A DNA stretch of 64,000 bases from Lysobacterales bacterium. Lineage in GTDB: Bacteria; Pseudomonadota; Gammaproteobacteria; Xanthomonadales; Ahniellaceae. Shown here one piece after another: positions 34,090 to 42,425 of the stretch. Location of the stretch: NCBI GenBank assembly GCA_016703225.1, contig JADJCM010000003.1, positions 620,001-684,000 of the forward strand. The letters are read 5' to 3'. The notes beneath the pieces are model-generated. The model saw only the letters and a list, made by a program, of their open reading frames with translations. It made no database searches and was not told the DNA's origin. The number at the start of each line of letters is the position of its first letter. The first letter of the stretch is position 1. Position numbers and translations under genes: made by a program.

Positions 34090-34254
34090 CGGGAGAAGGT
34101 GGCCCGCAGGGCAGGATGAGGGGCTCTAAGCACCAAGGCCACCCACGCTCTTCCCTTCTCCCACCGGGAGAAGGTGGCCCGCAGGGCCGGATGAGGGAAG
34201 CTCTCCCGCAAGCCCGCCCTCATCCCCGGCCCTTCTCCCGGGGGGAGAAGGGAG
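34003..34254 (-). repeat. Hairpin repeat cluster, left side of the DUF559 cassette
   Basis: Three direct copies of a roughly 46-base element (starting 34003, 34078, 34153), each with CCTTCTCCC-n-GGGAGAAGG hairpin and an ending GGATGAGGG, recur at exactly 75-base spacing. A fourth, inverted copy lies at 34217-34254. The third and fourth face each other. All are read through by the minus-strand frame. Copy two has GTGCTTAGAG where others have GCGCCGAGAG, creating the TAG stop. Similar elements are widely dispersed in high-GC proteobacteria. Confidence 0.9.
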
Positions 34255-34587
34255 ACAGGCATCTGCGCGCGCAGACAACCGGTTCCAGATGTCTTCGAGC
34301 ACTGCATCCGTCCGATGCGAGACGTCATGGTTCCAGTAGCGGATCGTCTCAATGCCAGCGTCTTTGAGTACGGCATCCCGCCGTGCATCGGTTGCTGAAT
34401 CGAGATGCTGGCTACCGTCGAGTTCGATCGCGAGGCGCAAGTCGTGACAATAGAAGTCGAGGGTGTACGGTGGAAACGGATGTTGCCGCCTGAACTTGCG
34501 ATCCTGCAGACGACGATCGCGCAAGAGCGCCCACATCATCTGTTCGGGGTCAGTCATCGACTTGCGCAACTCGCGTGCAAAGAACAC
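34126..34587 (-). CDS. DUF559 domain endonuclease-like protein, mobile cassette
   Basis: This 153-residue open frame starts at GTG 34587 with a perfect GGAGG (34593-34597) five bases before it. This suggests it is translated independently of the methyltransferase frame in which it sits. It reads VFFARELRKSMTDPEQMMW, then QDRKFRRQHPFPPYTLDFYC, then LRLAIELDGSQHLDSATDAR, the core of DUF559, a Vsr-like PD-(D/E)XK nuclease family. The C-terminal 40 residues come from the repeat cluster. Repeat clusters flank it on both sides. Activity and targets are unknown. Confidence 0.7.
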   Translation of the reverse strand: MFFARELRKSMTDPEQMMWALLRDRRLQDRKFRRQHPFPPYTLDFYCHDLRLAIELDGSQHLDSATDARRDAVLKDAGIETIRYWNHDVSHRTDAVLEDIWNRLSARADACLPSPPGRRAGDEGGLAGELPSSGPAGHLLPVGEGKSVGGLGA

Positions 34588-34617
34588 CGCATCCTCCGGC
34601 AAGCGTGGTTTTCTTTT

Positions 34618-34830
34618 CCCTTCTCCCCCGACAGCCAGTACCTCCGCGCTTTTCCCTTCTCCCACCGGGAGAAGGTGGCCCGCAGGGCCGGATGAGGGGC
34701 TCTCGGCGCCAAGCGAACCCGCGCCCTTTCCTTCTCCCACCGGGAGAAGGTGGCCCGCAGGGCCGGATGAGGGAGGCTTTGCCGCAAGTCCGCCCTCATC
34801 CCCGACCCTTCTCCCGGTGGGAGAAGGGAG
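34618..34830 (-). repeat. Hairpin repeat cluster, right side of the DUF559 cassette
   Basis: Two direct copies (34654-34699 and 34728-34773) are again spaced 75 bases apart. An inverted copy (34793-34830) faces the second, the same layout as on the left side, and a partial CCCTTCTCCCCC sits at 34618. Together the clusters form approximate direct repeats of about 180 bases around the DUF559 gene. The methyltransferase sequence stops at about 34836, at this cluster's edge. Confidence 0.9.
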
Positions 34831-36799
34831 AAGTGCGCGTTCAACAACGCGACGGTTGAAGGTCTGGCTGATCGAATTGGTTGTGATCAGACCGAAACGT
34901 TCCAGCTTGCCGTGGCGCGTCAGTTCGGCAGCGTGGTCCCACCAGAACATCACGAAGTCCGCCGACTCGGGCACGTCCTTCCACGACGAACGCAATGCTT
35001 CCACGTAGCCATCCCCCAACGCAGTACGCATGCGCTTGTTACCAATGAACGGCGGATTGCCAACCACGAAATCGGCTTGTGGCCATTCGGCTTTGCGCGG
35101 GTTCGTGTAGCGTTCGAGCGGAATACGGGCGCTGTCGTCGGGGATGAGTTCGCCCGTCACCGGCGACGGCTTCATCGTGCGACCGTCCCAGCGCGTCACC
35201 GGCCGCCCCGCCGCATCCGTCACCACCTCCACCGAGTCATAGGCCAGCACCGCATCGCGGTTCTCGATGTTGCGGAAGTCGCGGATCACCGGCACCGGCG
35301 GGTTGACGTCGCCGCGCGTGCGGAAGTGCCATTGCAGGTAGCCGATCCACAACACCACTTCGGCAATCGCCGCCGCGCGCGGATTCAACTCGATGCCGAG
35401 CAGGTTGTGCGGGTCCACCGTCTCGCCACCGAGCGCGTCGGCACGCTCACCGCCGAGCGCCAGCCCGGTCTGGCGGAAGCCGAGTTCATCGAGCGCGTTC
35501 AGCACCTCGCCTTCCAGCCGCTTCAGGTGTTCGAGTGTCACGTACAGGAAGTTGCCGCTGCCGCAGGCCGGATCGAGCACCCGCACCGTGCACAGGCGAT
35601 GGTGAAAGCGCTGCAACGCCGCCACCGCCTCGTCGTGCCGGCTCTCGGCTGCCAGCGTCATCGCCGCCGCCTGCGCATCGCTCCATTCGGTGCGCAAGGG
35701 TTCGATCACCGTCGGCAGCACCAGGCGCTCGACGTAGGCGCGCGGCGTGTAATGCGCACCGAGCTTGTGCCGCTCGCTGGTCGACAGCGCACGCTCCAGC
35801 AAGGTGCCGAAAATCGCCGGCTCGACGTGTTTCCAGTCGGCGCGTGCGGCCTCGATCAACAAGCCGACCTGTTCACGGTCCAGCGGCAACGTGTCCGGTT
35901 GTTTGAACAGCTTGCCGTTGAAGCGCAGCACATCACCGGCGAGCACCGCCGAAAAGCCGCCCGCATCCATGTCGCGCCACAACTGCGCGAGCATGCGCAT
36001 CGCTGTGTCCGGCCGCTCCTCATGCTGCGCCAGCAGGTTGCGGAAGCTGGCCTCCGGCAACAGCCGCACGTCCTCGGCAAACATCGTGAACAGGCAGCGC
36101 ATCAGGAACTGCGCGACTTGTTCCGGCGCATGCCCTGCCCGCTCCAGACTCCTGGCCAACTCGGCCAGACGCGCCGCGATCTCGCGCGTGACCCGTGCCG
36201 ACTCGCGGCTCGGATCGAGTGAGAGCGGATCGGTCCAGACCCGGCGCAGGCGGTCGAGGATCTCCGGCCTGGCCAGATCGGCCAGCGCGATGCGATGCGA
36301 GCGTGGGTCCGGGAACGGCGTGTAGGTGGCGCCCGAACGCGAGAACTCCGCGTACAGCTCGATGCGGTTGCCGACATCGACCACGACCACGAACGGCGGC
36401 CGGCCCTCGCTCGCCGGCAGGGCGCGCGCATAGGCCTCGGCTTGCGAACGCGCGCGCAACAGCGCGTCGTCGAAACCCTTGCTGTGGGTCGCCGACTTCA
36501 GCTTCTTGGATTCGAGCACGAAGGCGCCGCGTCGATACAGGTCGATACGCCCGGCACTGGTCGAACCGTCGCCATGGCTGAACGTGATCGGCCGCTCGAA
36601 CATGTAGTCCTGCGCAGCCGTGGCATGCGGCACCTCGACCCCGAGCAATGCGCACAGGTCGATCAGGAAACTCTGCGAGGTCGACAGTTCCGAGGCACTG
36701 ATGCCCTGCCACTTCGAGATGAAACGCTGCGTCGCATCCCTGCTGGCTTCCGTCACGGCGACATCTCCACGTTCAAGCAGTGAAGGCTAACGCAAGCCC

Positions 36800-36838
36800 G
36801 CCCTCATCCCCAGCCCTTCTCCCGGTGGGAGAAGGGAG
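36800..36838 (+). repeat. Single copy of the same hairpin repeat
   Basis: This inverted-orientation copy, CCCTCATCCCCAGCCCTTCT followed by CCCGGTGGGAGAAGGGAG, lies between the methyltransferase start and tRNA-Leu. It shares GCAAGCCCG before it with the copy at 34217, so it is the same element family. Confidence 0.88.
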
Positions 36839-36845
36839 ACGACCG

Positions 36846-36931
36846 TGGTGCCCCGGGCCGGACTCGAACCGGCATGGCTTTTGGCCGAGGGATTTTAAGT
36901 CCCTTGCGTCTACCGATTTCGCCACCGGGGC
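36846..36931 (-). tRNA. tRNA-Leu (UAA)
   Basis: Minus strand, acceptor GCCCCGG pairing with CCGGGGC, T-loop GGTTCGAGTCC, encoded CCA at 36846-36848. The anticodon is TAA (36895-36897 on the plus strand as TTA). The long variable arm fits a leucine tRNA. It is the last of three tRNAs after pgsA, as in E. coli (glyW-cysT-leuZ). Confidence 0.95.
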
Positions 36932-36961
36932 ATGGGGCATTGTTGCGGTGAATGCGGCAAC

Positions 36962-36990
36962 AAAAAAGCCCGCCTTTGCGGGCGGGCTTT
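36962..36990 (-). terminator. Hairpin with T tract between tRNA-Cys and tRNA-Leu
   Basis: On the minus strand, GCCCGCC/GGCGGGC stems with a short loop end in TTTTTT. It should end transcription after tRNA-Cys, unless read through into tRNA-Leu. Some processing or attenuation is possible. Confidence 0.7.
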
Positions 36991-36996
36991 CGGGTT

Positions 36997-37070
36997 TGGA
37001 GGCCTGGGTCGGAATCGAACCGGCGTACGCGGCTTTGCAGGCCGCTACATGACCACTCTGCCACCAGGCC
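36997..37070 (-). tRNA. tRNA-Cys (GCA)
   Basis: Minus strand, acceptor GGCCTGG/CCAGGCC, T-loop GGTTCGATTCC, encoded CCA at 36997-36999. The anticodon GCA lies at 37036-37038 (TGC on the plus strand). The 74-base length is normal. Confidence 0.95.
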
Positions 37071-37120
37071 GGCGGCGTGGGCGACGCGACCGGGATCGCG
37101 GCGTCCGTACCTTAAACAAG

Positions 37121-37143
37121 AAAACCCCGGTTTCCCGAGGTTT
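37121..37143 (-). terminator. Possible terminator between tRNA-Gly and tRNA-Cys
   Basis: On the minus strand AACCTCGG-GAAA-CCGGGGTT forms a stem with one G-T pair and is followed by TTTTC. It lies between tRNA-Gly and tRNA-Cys, so it may only attenuate transcription. Confidence 0.55.
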
Positions 37144-37152
37144 CGCTTGATC

Positions 37153-37228
<76 letters not shown>

Positions 37229-37298
37229 TTGGGAGCCGCGCATCTTAGTGGCAAATTTTTTCGTGTCAACACTCACTCAGCCACTCGTTCACCAGTGC

Positions 37299-37862
37299 TC
37301 AATCATCGCGCGCCCTGATGACGGGCCAGGCGGCGCGCATGTAGATCGCGGCCGACCAGATGGTCAGCACGGCGGCGACGAACAGCAGGCCCTGGCCGAT
37401 CAGGTAGATCGGAATCTGGAAAATGGGCTCGCGCCAGAGCAGAAAAGATATTGCGACCATCTGCACGATGGTCTTGATCTTGCCAATGCCGGCTACGCTC
37501 ACGTGCCGGCGCTCGCCGATTTCGGACATCCACTCGCGCAGCGCGGAAATGGTGATCTCGCGGCCGACGATGACGGCGCAAACGATGGCCATCAGCGGGC
37601 TGGGGTCGGCTTGAACGATCAGGAACAAGGTGACGGTAACGGTGAGCTTGTCGGCGACGGGGTCGAGAAACGCGCCGAACGCAGACATCTGTCCGAAGCG
37701 ACGCGCGATCCAGCCGTCGAGCCAGTCGGTGATGGCGCCGGCGGCAAACATCAATGCCGCGACGATGTGCGCGCCCTTGAAGTCGAGGTAGAAGGTGGCG
37801 ACCAGGATCGGCACCAGCGCGATGCGAAACAGGGTCAGCAGATTCGGGATGGTCAGCTTCAT
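37299..37862 (-). CDS. pgsA: CDP-diacylglycerol-glycerol-3-phosphate 3-phosphatidyltransferase
   Basis: This 187-residue membrane enzyme makes phosphatidylglycerol phosphate. It has the CDP-alcohol phosphotransferase motif, D-G-x2-A-R-x8-G-x3-D-x3-D, in DGWIARRFGQMSAFGAFLDP followed by VADK (about residues 48-72). The N-terminus KLTIPNLLTLFRIALVPI is typical. It is upstream of tRNA-Gly/Cys/Leu and downstream of uvrC, the classic uvrC-pgsA-tRNA arrangement. Confidence 0.96.
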   Translation of the reverse strand: MKLTIPNLLTLFRIALVPILVATFYLDFKGAHIVAALMFAAGAITDWLDGWIARRFGQMSAFGAFLDPVADKLTVTVTLFLIVQADPSPLMAIVCAVIVGREITISALREWMSEIGERRHVSVAGIGKIKTIVQMVAISFLLWREPIFQIPIYLIGQGLLFVAAVLTIWSAAIYMRAAWPVIRARDD

Positions 37863-37883
37863 GGGCGCCGGCCGCGGTGGCTG

Positions 37884-39707
37884 TCATCGATGCAGGTGCG
37901 CATAAATCCTTTCTGCGAGTGCACTGTCAATCCCCTTCACCTGGACCAATTCTTCCACACCGGCGCCGGCAATGCCCTGCAATCCGCCGAATTGCTTGAG
38001 CAAGGCGCTGCGCCGCCGCGCGCCGATGCCCTCGATCTCGTCGAGCACGCTGCCGCTGCGCGCCTTCTCGCGGCGACCGCGGTGCCCGGCGATGGCGAAA
38101 CGATGCGCTTCGTCGCGCACCGCTTGCAGCGCCAGCAGCCCGCCGGCATCGGCACGTGGATGCAGCACGCGGCCACTGTCACCGAGCACCAGTTCCTCGC
38201 AGCCTGGCCTGCGTTCGGGGCCCTTGGCGATGCCGACGACGTTGACGCCGTCGATACCGAGTTCGCGCAATGCCTCCAGCGCCTTGCCGACCTGGCCGGC
38301 GCCGCCATCGATCAGCAGCAGGTCGGGCAGGTCGGTCTGCGCGTCGAGCAGCCGCCGGAATCGCCGCGTGATCGCTTGTCGCATCGCTGCGTAATCGTCG
38401 CCGGGGGTGATGTCGCGGATGTTGAAGCGGCGGTACAGCGACTTCTGCGGGCCGTCCTCGGTGGCCACCACGCAGGCGGCGACGGTGCCCTCGCCCATGG
38501 TGTGGCTGATGTCGAAACACTCGATGCGTCCCGGCGCTTCGGCCAGTCCGAGCAGCGGCACCAGTCCTTGCCAGCGCTCGCGTTGCATGGCGTCGGAGCC
38601 GAGCCGCGTGCCGAGCGTGATGGCGGCGTTGCGCAGCGCCAGTTCGACCAGTTTCACGCGTTCGCCGCGTTGCGGGCGCAGGATTTCGACCTTGCGCCCG
38701 GACCGCGTCGAGAGCGCGGTGGCGATGAGTTCGGCATCATCGATGTCGTGGCTCAGGATCAGGCTGCGCGGCGCCGGCAATTCGGCGTAGTGCTGCGAAA
38801 CGAATGCTTCCAGCACTTCGGCCGGTCCTGCGTCCTCGGCCGCGCGCAGCAGCCAGTGGCGACTACCGAGGCTGGTGCCATCGCGGAAGAACAGCGCCTG
38901 CACGCAAGCCTGGCCATCGCGCACGGCACAGGCGATGACGTCGGCATCCTGCTCGTTGCCGGTCACGAACTGGCGCGCCTGCATCTGGCGCAGGCGCGAG
39001 ATTTCGTCGCGCAGTGTGGCTGCCCGCTCGAACGCGAGATCGGCGCTGGCCTGCTCCATGCTCCGCACCAACTCGTCGATCACGTCCGACGAGCGTCCAT
39101 CCAGGAACATCGCGGCATGGCGCACGTCGCGGGCGTAGTCGGCCGCGGACACCAGCCCGACGCAGGGTGCCGTGCAACGCTGGATCTGGTACTGCAGGCA
39201 GGGGCGCGACCGGTTGCGAAAGAAGCTATCGACGCAGTTGCGCAGGCGGAACAGCTTCTGCAGCCGATTGATGCTTTCACGCACCGCGACCGTGCTCGGA
39301 TACGGCCCGAAATAGCGGCCTTTGGTCTTGCGCGCACCCCGATGGAAAGCCATTCGCGGAAAATCGTCCGCGCTGAGGAAGATCGAGGGATAGCCCTTGC
39401 CGTCCTTGAGCAGCACGTTGTATCGCGGCTTCAGCGACTTGATCAGCTCGCTTTCGAGGATCAACGCCTCGGACTCGGTGCGCACCACCGTGGTCTCGAT
39501 TGCCACCACTTGCGCCAGCATCGCCGCGATGCGCGGCTCCAGTTGCGGCCGCGCGAAGTAGCTGGCGACGCGCTTCTTCAGGCTCTTGGCCTTGCCGACG
39601 TAGAGCAGCGCACCGCCGCCATCCAGCATCCGGTAGACACCGGGCGCGCCGCTGAGGTCGCGCACGAAGGCGCGGCCATCGAACGCCGGCGGCGCGCCCG
39701 CAGTCAT
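37884..39707 (-). CDS. uvrC: UvrABC excinuclease subunit C
   Basis: This 607-residue nuclease has an N-terminal GIY-YIG domain (GAPGVYRMLDGG ... LLYVGKAKSLKKR), a UVR motif (about 195-230), a second RNase H-like nuclease domain starting RIECFDISHTMGEGTVA, and C-terminal helix-hairpin-helix motifs (IEGIGARRRSALLKQFGG). It makes both cuts in nucleotide excision repair with UvrB. The ATG at 39707 is preferred over a TTG 15 bases upstream. The upstream gene's stop lies just before it, so the two may be translated together. It is followed by pgsA. Confidence 0.96.
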   Translation of the reverse strand: MTAGAPPAFDGRAFVRDLSGAPGVYRMLDGGGALLYVGKAKSLKKRVASYFARPQLEPRIAAMLAQVVAIETTVVRTESEALILESELIKSLKPRYNVLLKDGKGYPSIFLSADDFPRMAFHRGARKTKGRYFGPYPSTVAVRESINRLQKLFRLRNCVDSFFRNRSRPCLQYQIQRCTAPCVGLVSAADYARDVRHAAMFLDGRSSDVIDELVRSMEQASADLAFERAATLRDEISRLRQMQARQFVTGNEQDADVIACAVRDGQACVQALFFRDGTSLGSRHWLLRAAEDAGPAEVLEAFVSQHYAELPAPRSLILSHDIDDAELIATALSTRSGRKVEILRPQRGERVKLVELALRNAAITLGTRLGSDAMQRERWQGLVPLLGLAEAPGRIECFDISHTMGEGTVAACVVATEDGPQKSLYRRFNIRDITPGDDYAAMRQAITRRFRRLLDAQTDLPDLLLIDGGAGQVGKALEALRELGIDGVNVVGIAKGPERRPGCEELVLGDSGRVLHPRADAGGLLALQAVRDEAHRFAIAGHRGRREKARSGSVLDEIEGIGARRRSALLKQFGGLQGIAGAGVEELVQVKGIDSALAERIYAHLHR

Positions 39708-39711
39708 GCGT

Positions 39712-41139
39712 TCACTCGCCAATCGGCAAGCGCGTGACCTGGCCGTTGCTGGTGTCGATGCGCACCACTTCGTGGGCGCCGGTGTTGGCGACGAAGAGTT
39801 TGCCCGGAAGGCTGGCGACTCCCGACGGTTGGTTGAACCTGAAGGCCAGGTTGATCGACTTGGCCCCGCCGCCGCGCAACGACAGCGCCTTGAGCTTGTT
39901 GTTGTAGGTATCCACGAGCCACAGGATCTGGCCGTTGGCGTCGGCGGCCACGCTCATCGGGTGCTGCAGCCGAACCTGGGCCGGAGGCCCGTCGACATCG
40001 CCGAACTCGTACAACCCGGCGCCGACCAGCGTCTGCACGCGGCCATCGCTGCGCACCGCACGGATCGCCGAGCCGTCGGCGTCGGCGACATAGAGCACCT
40101 GGTTGACGTAGGCGAGCCCGGTGGGCTTGGCGAAGGTCGCGAACATGCCGTCGCCGTCGTCGCGACCGATCTTGCCGGTGCCGCTGTAGAGGTTCAGGCG
40201 TTTGCGGTTCAGGTCGAGCGCCCAGATCTGGTGCTGGCCGGCCATGGCGATGAACAGCTTCTCGTTCGCCGCGATCAGGTCCCATGGGGAATTGAGCGCG
40301 ACCGTAGTCGGTTCGCTGTAGTCCTGCGTGGCCGGTCGCCCATGCTGGCCGGTGCCGGCGACCGTATCGACCTCGCCGGTGATCATGTGCACGCGGCGAA
40401 TACAGTGGTTGCCCCGGTCGGCGACGTAGAGCATGTCCTTGATCAGCGCCATCCCTTGCGGGTCGTTGAATGCGGCATCGCCGAACTTGCCGTCCAGATA
40501 ACCGTTGGTGCCGGTACCGATCTGGCGGATGATGCGGCCATCGTGGGTGCATTCGAGCACGCGGTTATGCCCGGAGTCGGCGACGAACAAGGCGGTATCC
40601 GTCAGCATGACCTTTCCCGGGAAGGCCAATGGCGTGCGCGGTTCCGGACGGCTGACGGGCTGGGTCGGTTCGTAGAAGCGAATATCGCGGTTGGCGGCAT
40701 CTTCGAGCAGCGACCCGACCAGGGCGTCGATCTGGGCGCGATTGCCCTCGCCGGCGATCACACCGGCGATCCGGCCTTCGGCGTCGATCACCGCGACCGA
40801 GGGCCACGCCTGGATCCCGAACTGACGCCAAGCCACCCAGTCGGCGTCGCTCGCCACCGGATACGAGAGATGCATCCGATTTACCGCCTTGAGCACGTTG
40901 TCGGGTTGACGTTCGTGGTCGAACTTGGGGGTGTGGATGCCGATGACGCTGAGGCCGTCGTGATGACGAATCTCGACCGAGCGCAAATCCTGCGTCATGT
41001 GCAGCGAATTGACGTTGGCAGCGTTGAAGAAATGCAGCAGCACGATGCGGCCGCGCAGCTTCTCCAGCACCGGCGCATGCTGCACGTTCAGCCACTGCAG
41101 CGTGGACGGCAGTTCGGGTGCGATCAGATTCGCGGACAT
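39712..41139 (-). CDS. Thioredoxin-like plus NHL-repeat protein (NHLRC2 type) without redox cysteines
   Basis: This 475-residue protein joins an N-terminal thioredoxin-fold domain (about 15-150) to a six-bladed NHL propeller (about 170-470), with blade signatures such as LFVADSGHNRVLE, LYVADRGNHCIRRV and LYVADADGSAIRAV. This domain order is that of NHLRC2-like proteins. In those, the thioredoxin strand ends in CCINC; here the equivalent position reads LHFFNAANVNSLHM, so every redox Cys is replaced. It cannot act as a thiol oxidoreductase and may be a binding scaffold. There is no signal peptide. It lies directly upstream of uvrC. Confidence 0.8.
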   Translation of the reverse strand: MSANLIAPELPSTLQWLNVQHAPVLEKLRGRIVLLHFFNAANVNSLHMTQDLRSVEIRHHDGLSVIGIHTPKFDHERQPDNVLKAVNRMHLSYPVASDADWVAWRQFGIQAWPSVAVIDAEGRIAGVIAGEGNRAQIDALVGSLLEDAANRDIRFYEPTQPVSRPEPRTPLAFPGKVMLTDTALFVADSGHNRVLECTHDGRIIRQIGTGTNGYLDGKFGDAAFNDPQGMALIKDMLYVADRGNHCIRRVHMITGEVDTVAGTGQHGRPATQDYSEPTTVALNSPWDLIAANEKLFIAMAGQHQIWALDLNRKRLNLYSGTGKIGRDDGDGMFATFAKPTGLAYVNQVLYVADADGSAIRAVRSDGRVQTLVGAGLYEFGDVDGPPAQVRLQHPMSVAADANGQILWLVDTYNNKLKALSLRGGGAKSINLAFRFNQPSGVASLPGKLFVANTGAHEVVRIDTSNGQVTRLPIGE

Positions 41140-41142
41140 GCT

Positions 41143-41631
41143 CTACTCCGTAAGCCTGTGCCCGGCATTATGCAGGCGCAGCAGGTGTTTGGTCAGTCCC
41201 GCAACGCCTTCGCGGATCTGGCTGAAGCTCGAGTCAAAATCGGCTCGCGTACCGGAATAGGGATCGGCCACCTCGTCTTGCGGTCGGCCGGCGAACTCGA
41301 GCAGCAGGCGGATGCGCCCGCTCGCCTGCGGGGGCGCCAGTCGCCGCAACGTCGCCAGGTTCTGGCGGTCCATGGCGATGACCAGATCGAAGCGGCTGAA
41401 ATCGGCTGGCTTGACCTGACGTGCCCGGTGCGCACCTAGGTCCATGCCGTGGTCGGTCGCGAGCGATCGTGCGCGGGCGTCGGCCGGGTACCCGGCATGG
41501 AAGTCGAGCGTGCCCGCGGAGTCGATTCCGATCACGCCGTCCAGACCCGCAGCGGCGAGGGAGCGTCGCGCCTCGATCGCGGCCAGGGGCGAACGGCAGA
41601 TGTTTCCCATGCAGACAAAAAGTATTTGCAT
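41143..41631 (-). CDS. Low-molecular-weight protein tyrosine phosphatase
   Basis: This 162-residue protein has the Cys-x5-Arg loop VCMGNICRSP at residues 6-15 (nucleophile Cys7) and the general acid Asp in DEVADPYSG near 120. It is cytoplasmic, and in Gram-negatives such enzymes often pair with a tyrosine kinase in polysaccharide export; no such kinase is in the window. The ATG overlaps the kdsB stop by one base (TGATG). Confidence 0.93.
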   Translation of the reverse strand: MQILFVCMGNICRSPLAAIEARRSLAAAGLDGVIGIDSAGTLDFHAGYPADARARSLATDHGMDLGAHRARQVKPADFSRFDLVIAMDRQNLATLRRLAPPQASGRIRLLLEFAGRPQDEVADPYSGTRADFDSSFSQIREGVAGLTKHLLRLHNAGHRLTE

Positions 41632-42425
41632 CAGCGTTTTACGTGAATATCATAAAGTGAATTCTCTTGTGCGAGCAGGGCTTCCACTCGCGCCAGATCG
41701 GCCTCGGTGTCGACGCCGGCAGGGAACGGTTCGGGGGCCAGGGCGACGGCGATGCGCTCACCGGCCTCGAGCACGCGCAACTGCTCCAATGACTCGATGC
41801 GCTCCAGCGCTCCCGGCGCCATCGCGCGGTACCGCCGCAGGAACCCGGCCCGATACGCGTAGATGCCGATATGGCGCAGGAACTCGATGCCGTCCGGCAG
41901 GTGATCACGATTGACCGCAAAGGCGTCGCGCGCCCACGGAATGGGCGCACGGCTGAAATAGAGCGCGTCGCCGTTGGCCGCCCGCACCAGTTTCACGCAG
42001 TTCGGGGAAAACAGCTCGGCCGCGTCCAGTACCGGCGTCGCCAGCGTGGCCACGGCAGCGCTGCTCGCGGCCAATGTCGCGGCGACCAGGCGAATGCCGC
42101 TGACCGGCGCCAGCGGCTCGTCGCCCTGCAGGTTCACCACCACTCGCTGATCGTCCCAGCCGAGTTGCAGGGCGACTTCGGCGAGCCGGTCGGTGCCGGA
42201 GGGATGGTCGGCCCGGGTCATGCAGACGCGGACCGCACTGTCGCGCACCGCCGCCGCGATGCGTTCGTCGTCGGTGGCGACCACGACTTCTTCGGCCCCG
42301 GCGACCAGTGCCCGCTCGACCACGTGGGTGATCAGGGGCCGCCCACGCAACAGGCGCAGTGGCTTGCCCGGCAGGCGGCTGGCGCCGAAGCGGGCGGGAA
42401 TGGCAACGCTGAACGCGGGGATCAT
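41631..42425 (-). CDS. kdsB: 3-deoxy-manno-octulosonate cytidylyltransferase
   Basis: This 264-residue enzyme activates Kdo with CTP for lipid A core synthesis. FSVAIPARFGASRLPGKPL is the nucleotide-binding start, followed by VVVATDDERI and VVVNLQGDEPL with the metal-binding Asp. The ATG at 42425 overlaps the lpxK stop (ATGA). An in-frame stretch further upstream lies inside lpxK and is not coding. Confidence 0.95.
   Translation of the reverse strand: MIPAFSVAIPARFGASRLPGKPLRLLRGRPLITHVVERALVAGAEEVVVATDDERIAAAVRDSAVRVCMTRADHPSGTDRLAEVALQLGWDDQRVVVNLQGDEPLAPVSGIRLVAATLAASSAAVATLATPVLDAAELFSPNCVKLVRAANGDALYFSRAPIPWARDAFAVNRDHLPDGIEFLRHIGIYAYRAGFLRRYRAMAPGALERIESLEQLRVLEAGERIAVALAPEPFPAGVDTEADLARVEALLAQENSLYDIHVKR

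Larger units (their letters stand above)
34126..36756 (-). pseudogene. MmeI-like type IIL restriction-modification enzyme, truncated and disrupted
   Basis: The N-terminal 640 residues are intact. A nuclease signature D72-x9-E82-S-K84 (DLYRRGAFVLESK) equals the MmeI D-x9-ExK motif. A helical connector follows, then an adenine methyltransferase with motif I DPACGSGNFLYVT (about 388) and motif IV NPPFIGN (about 567). After SISQTFNRRVVERAL the frame enters hairpin repeats and then the DUF559 cassette, ending at a repeat-derived TAG. The target-recognition domain expected here is absent, and the C-terminal tail reappears at 33562. The start is GTG (GTGACGGAAGCC). The enzyme is therefore probably dead for cleavage, though the methyltransferase core might fold. 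It lies directly downstream of tRNA-Leu. Confidence 0.7.

Noticed and set aside
34003..34830. CRISPR array
   Set aside because: The 75-base period, hairpin units, inverted copies and in-frame coding do not fit CRISPR repeats and spacers; no cas gene is nearby.
36846..36931. Attachment site of an integrated element at tRNA-Leu
   Set aside because: No second copy of the tRNA 3' end and no integrase gene were found in the window.
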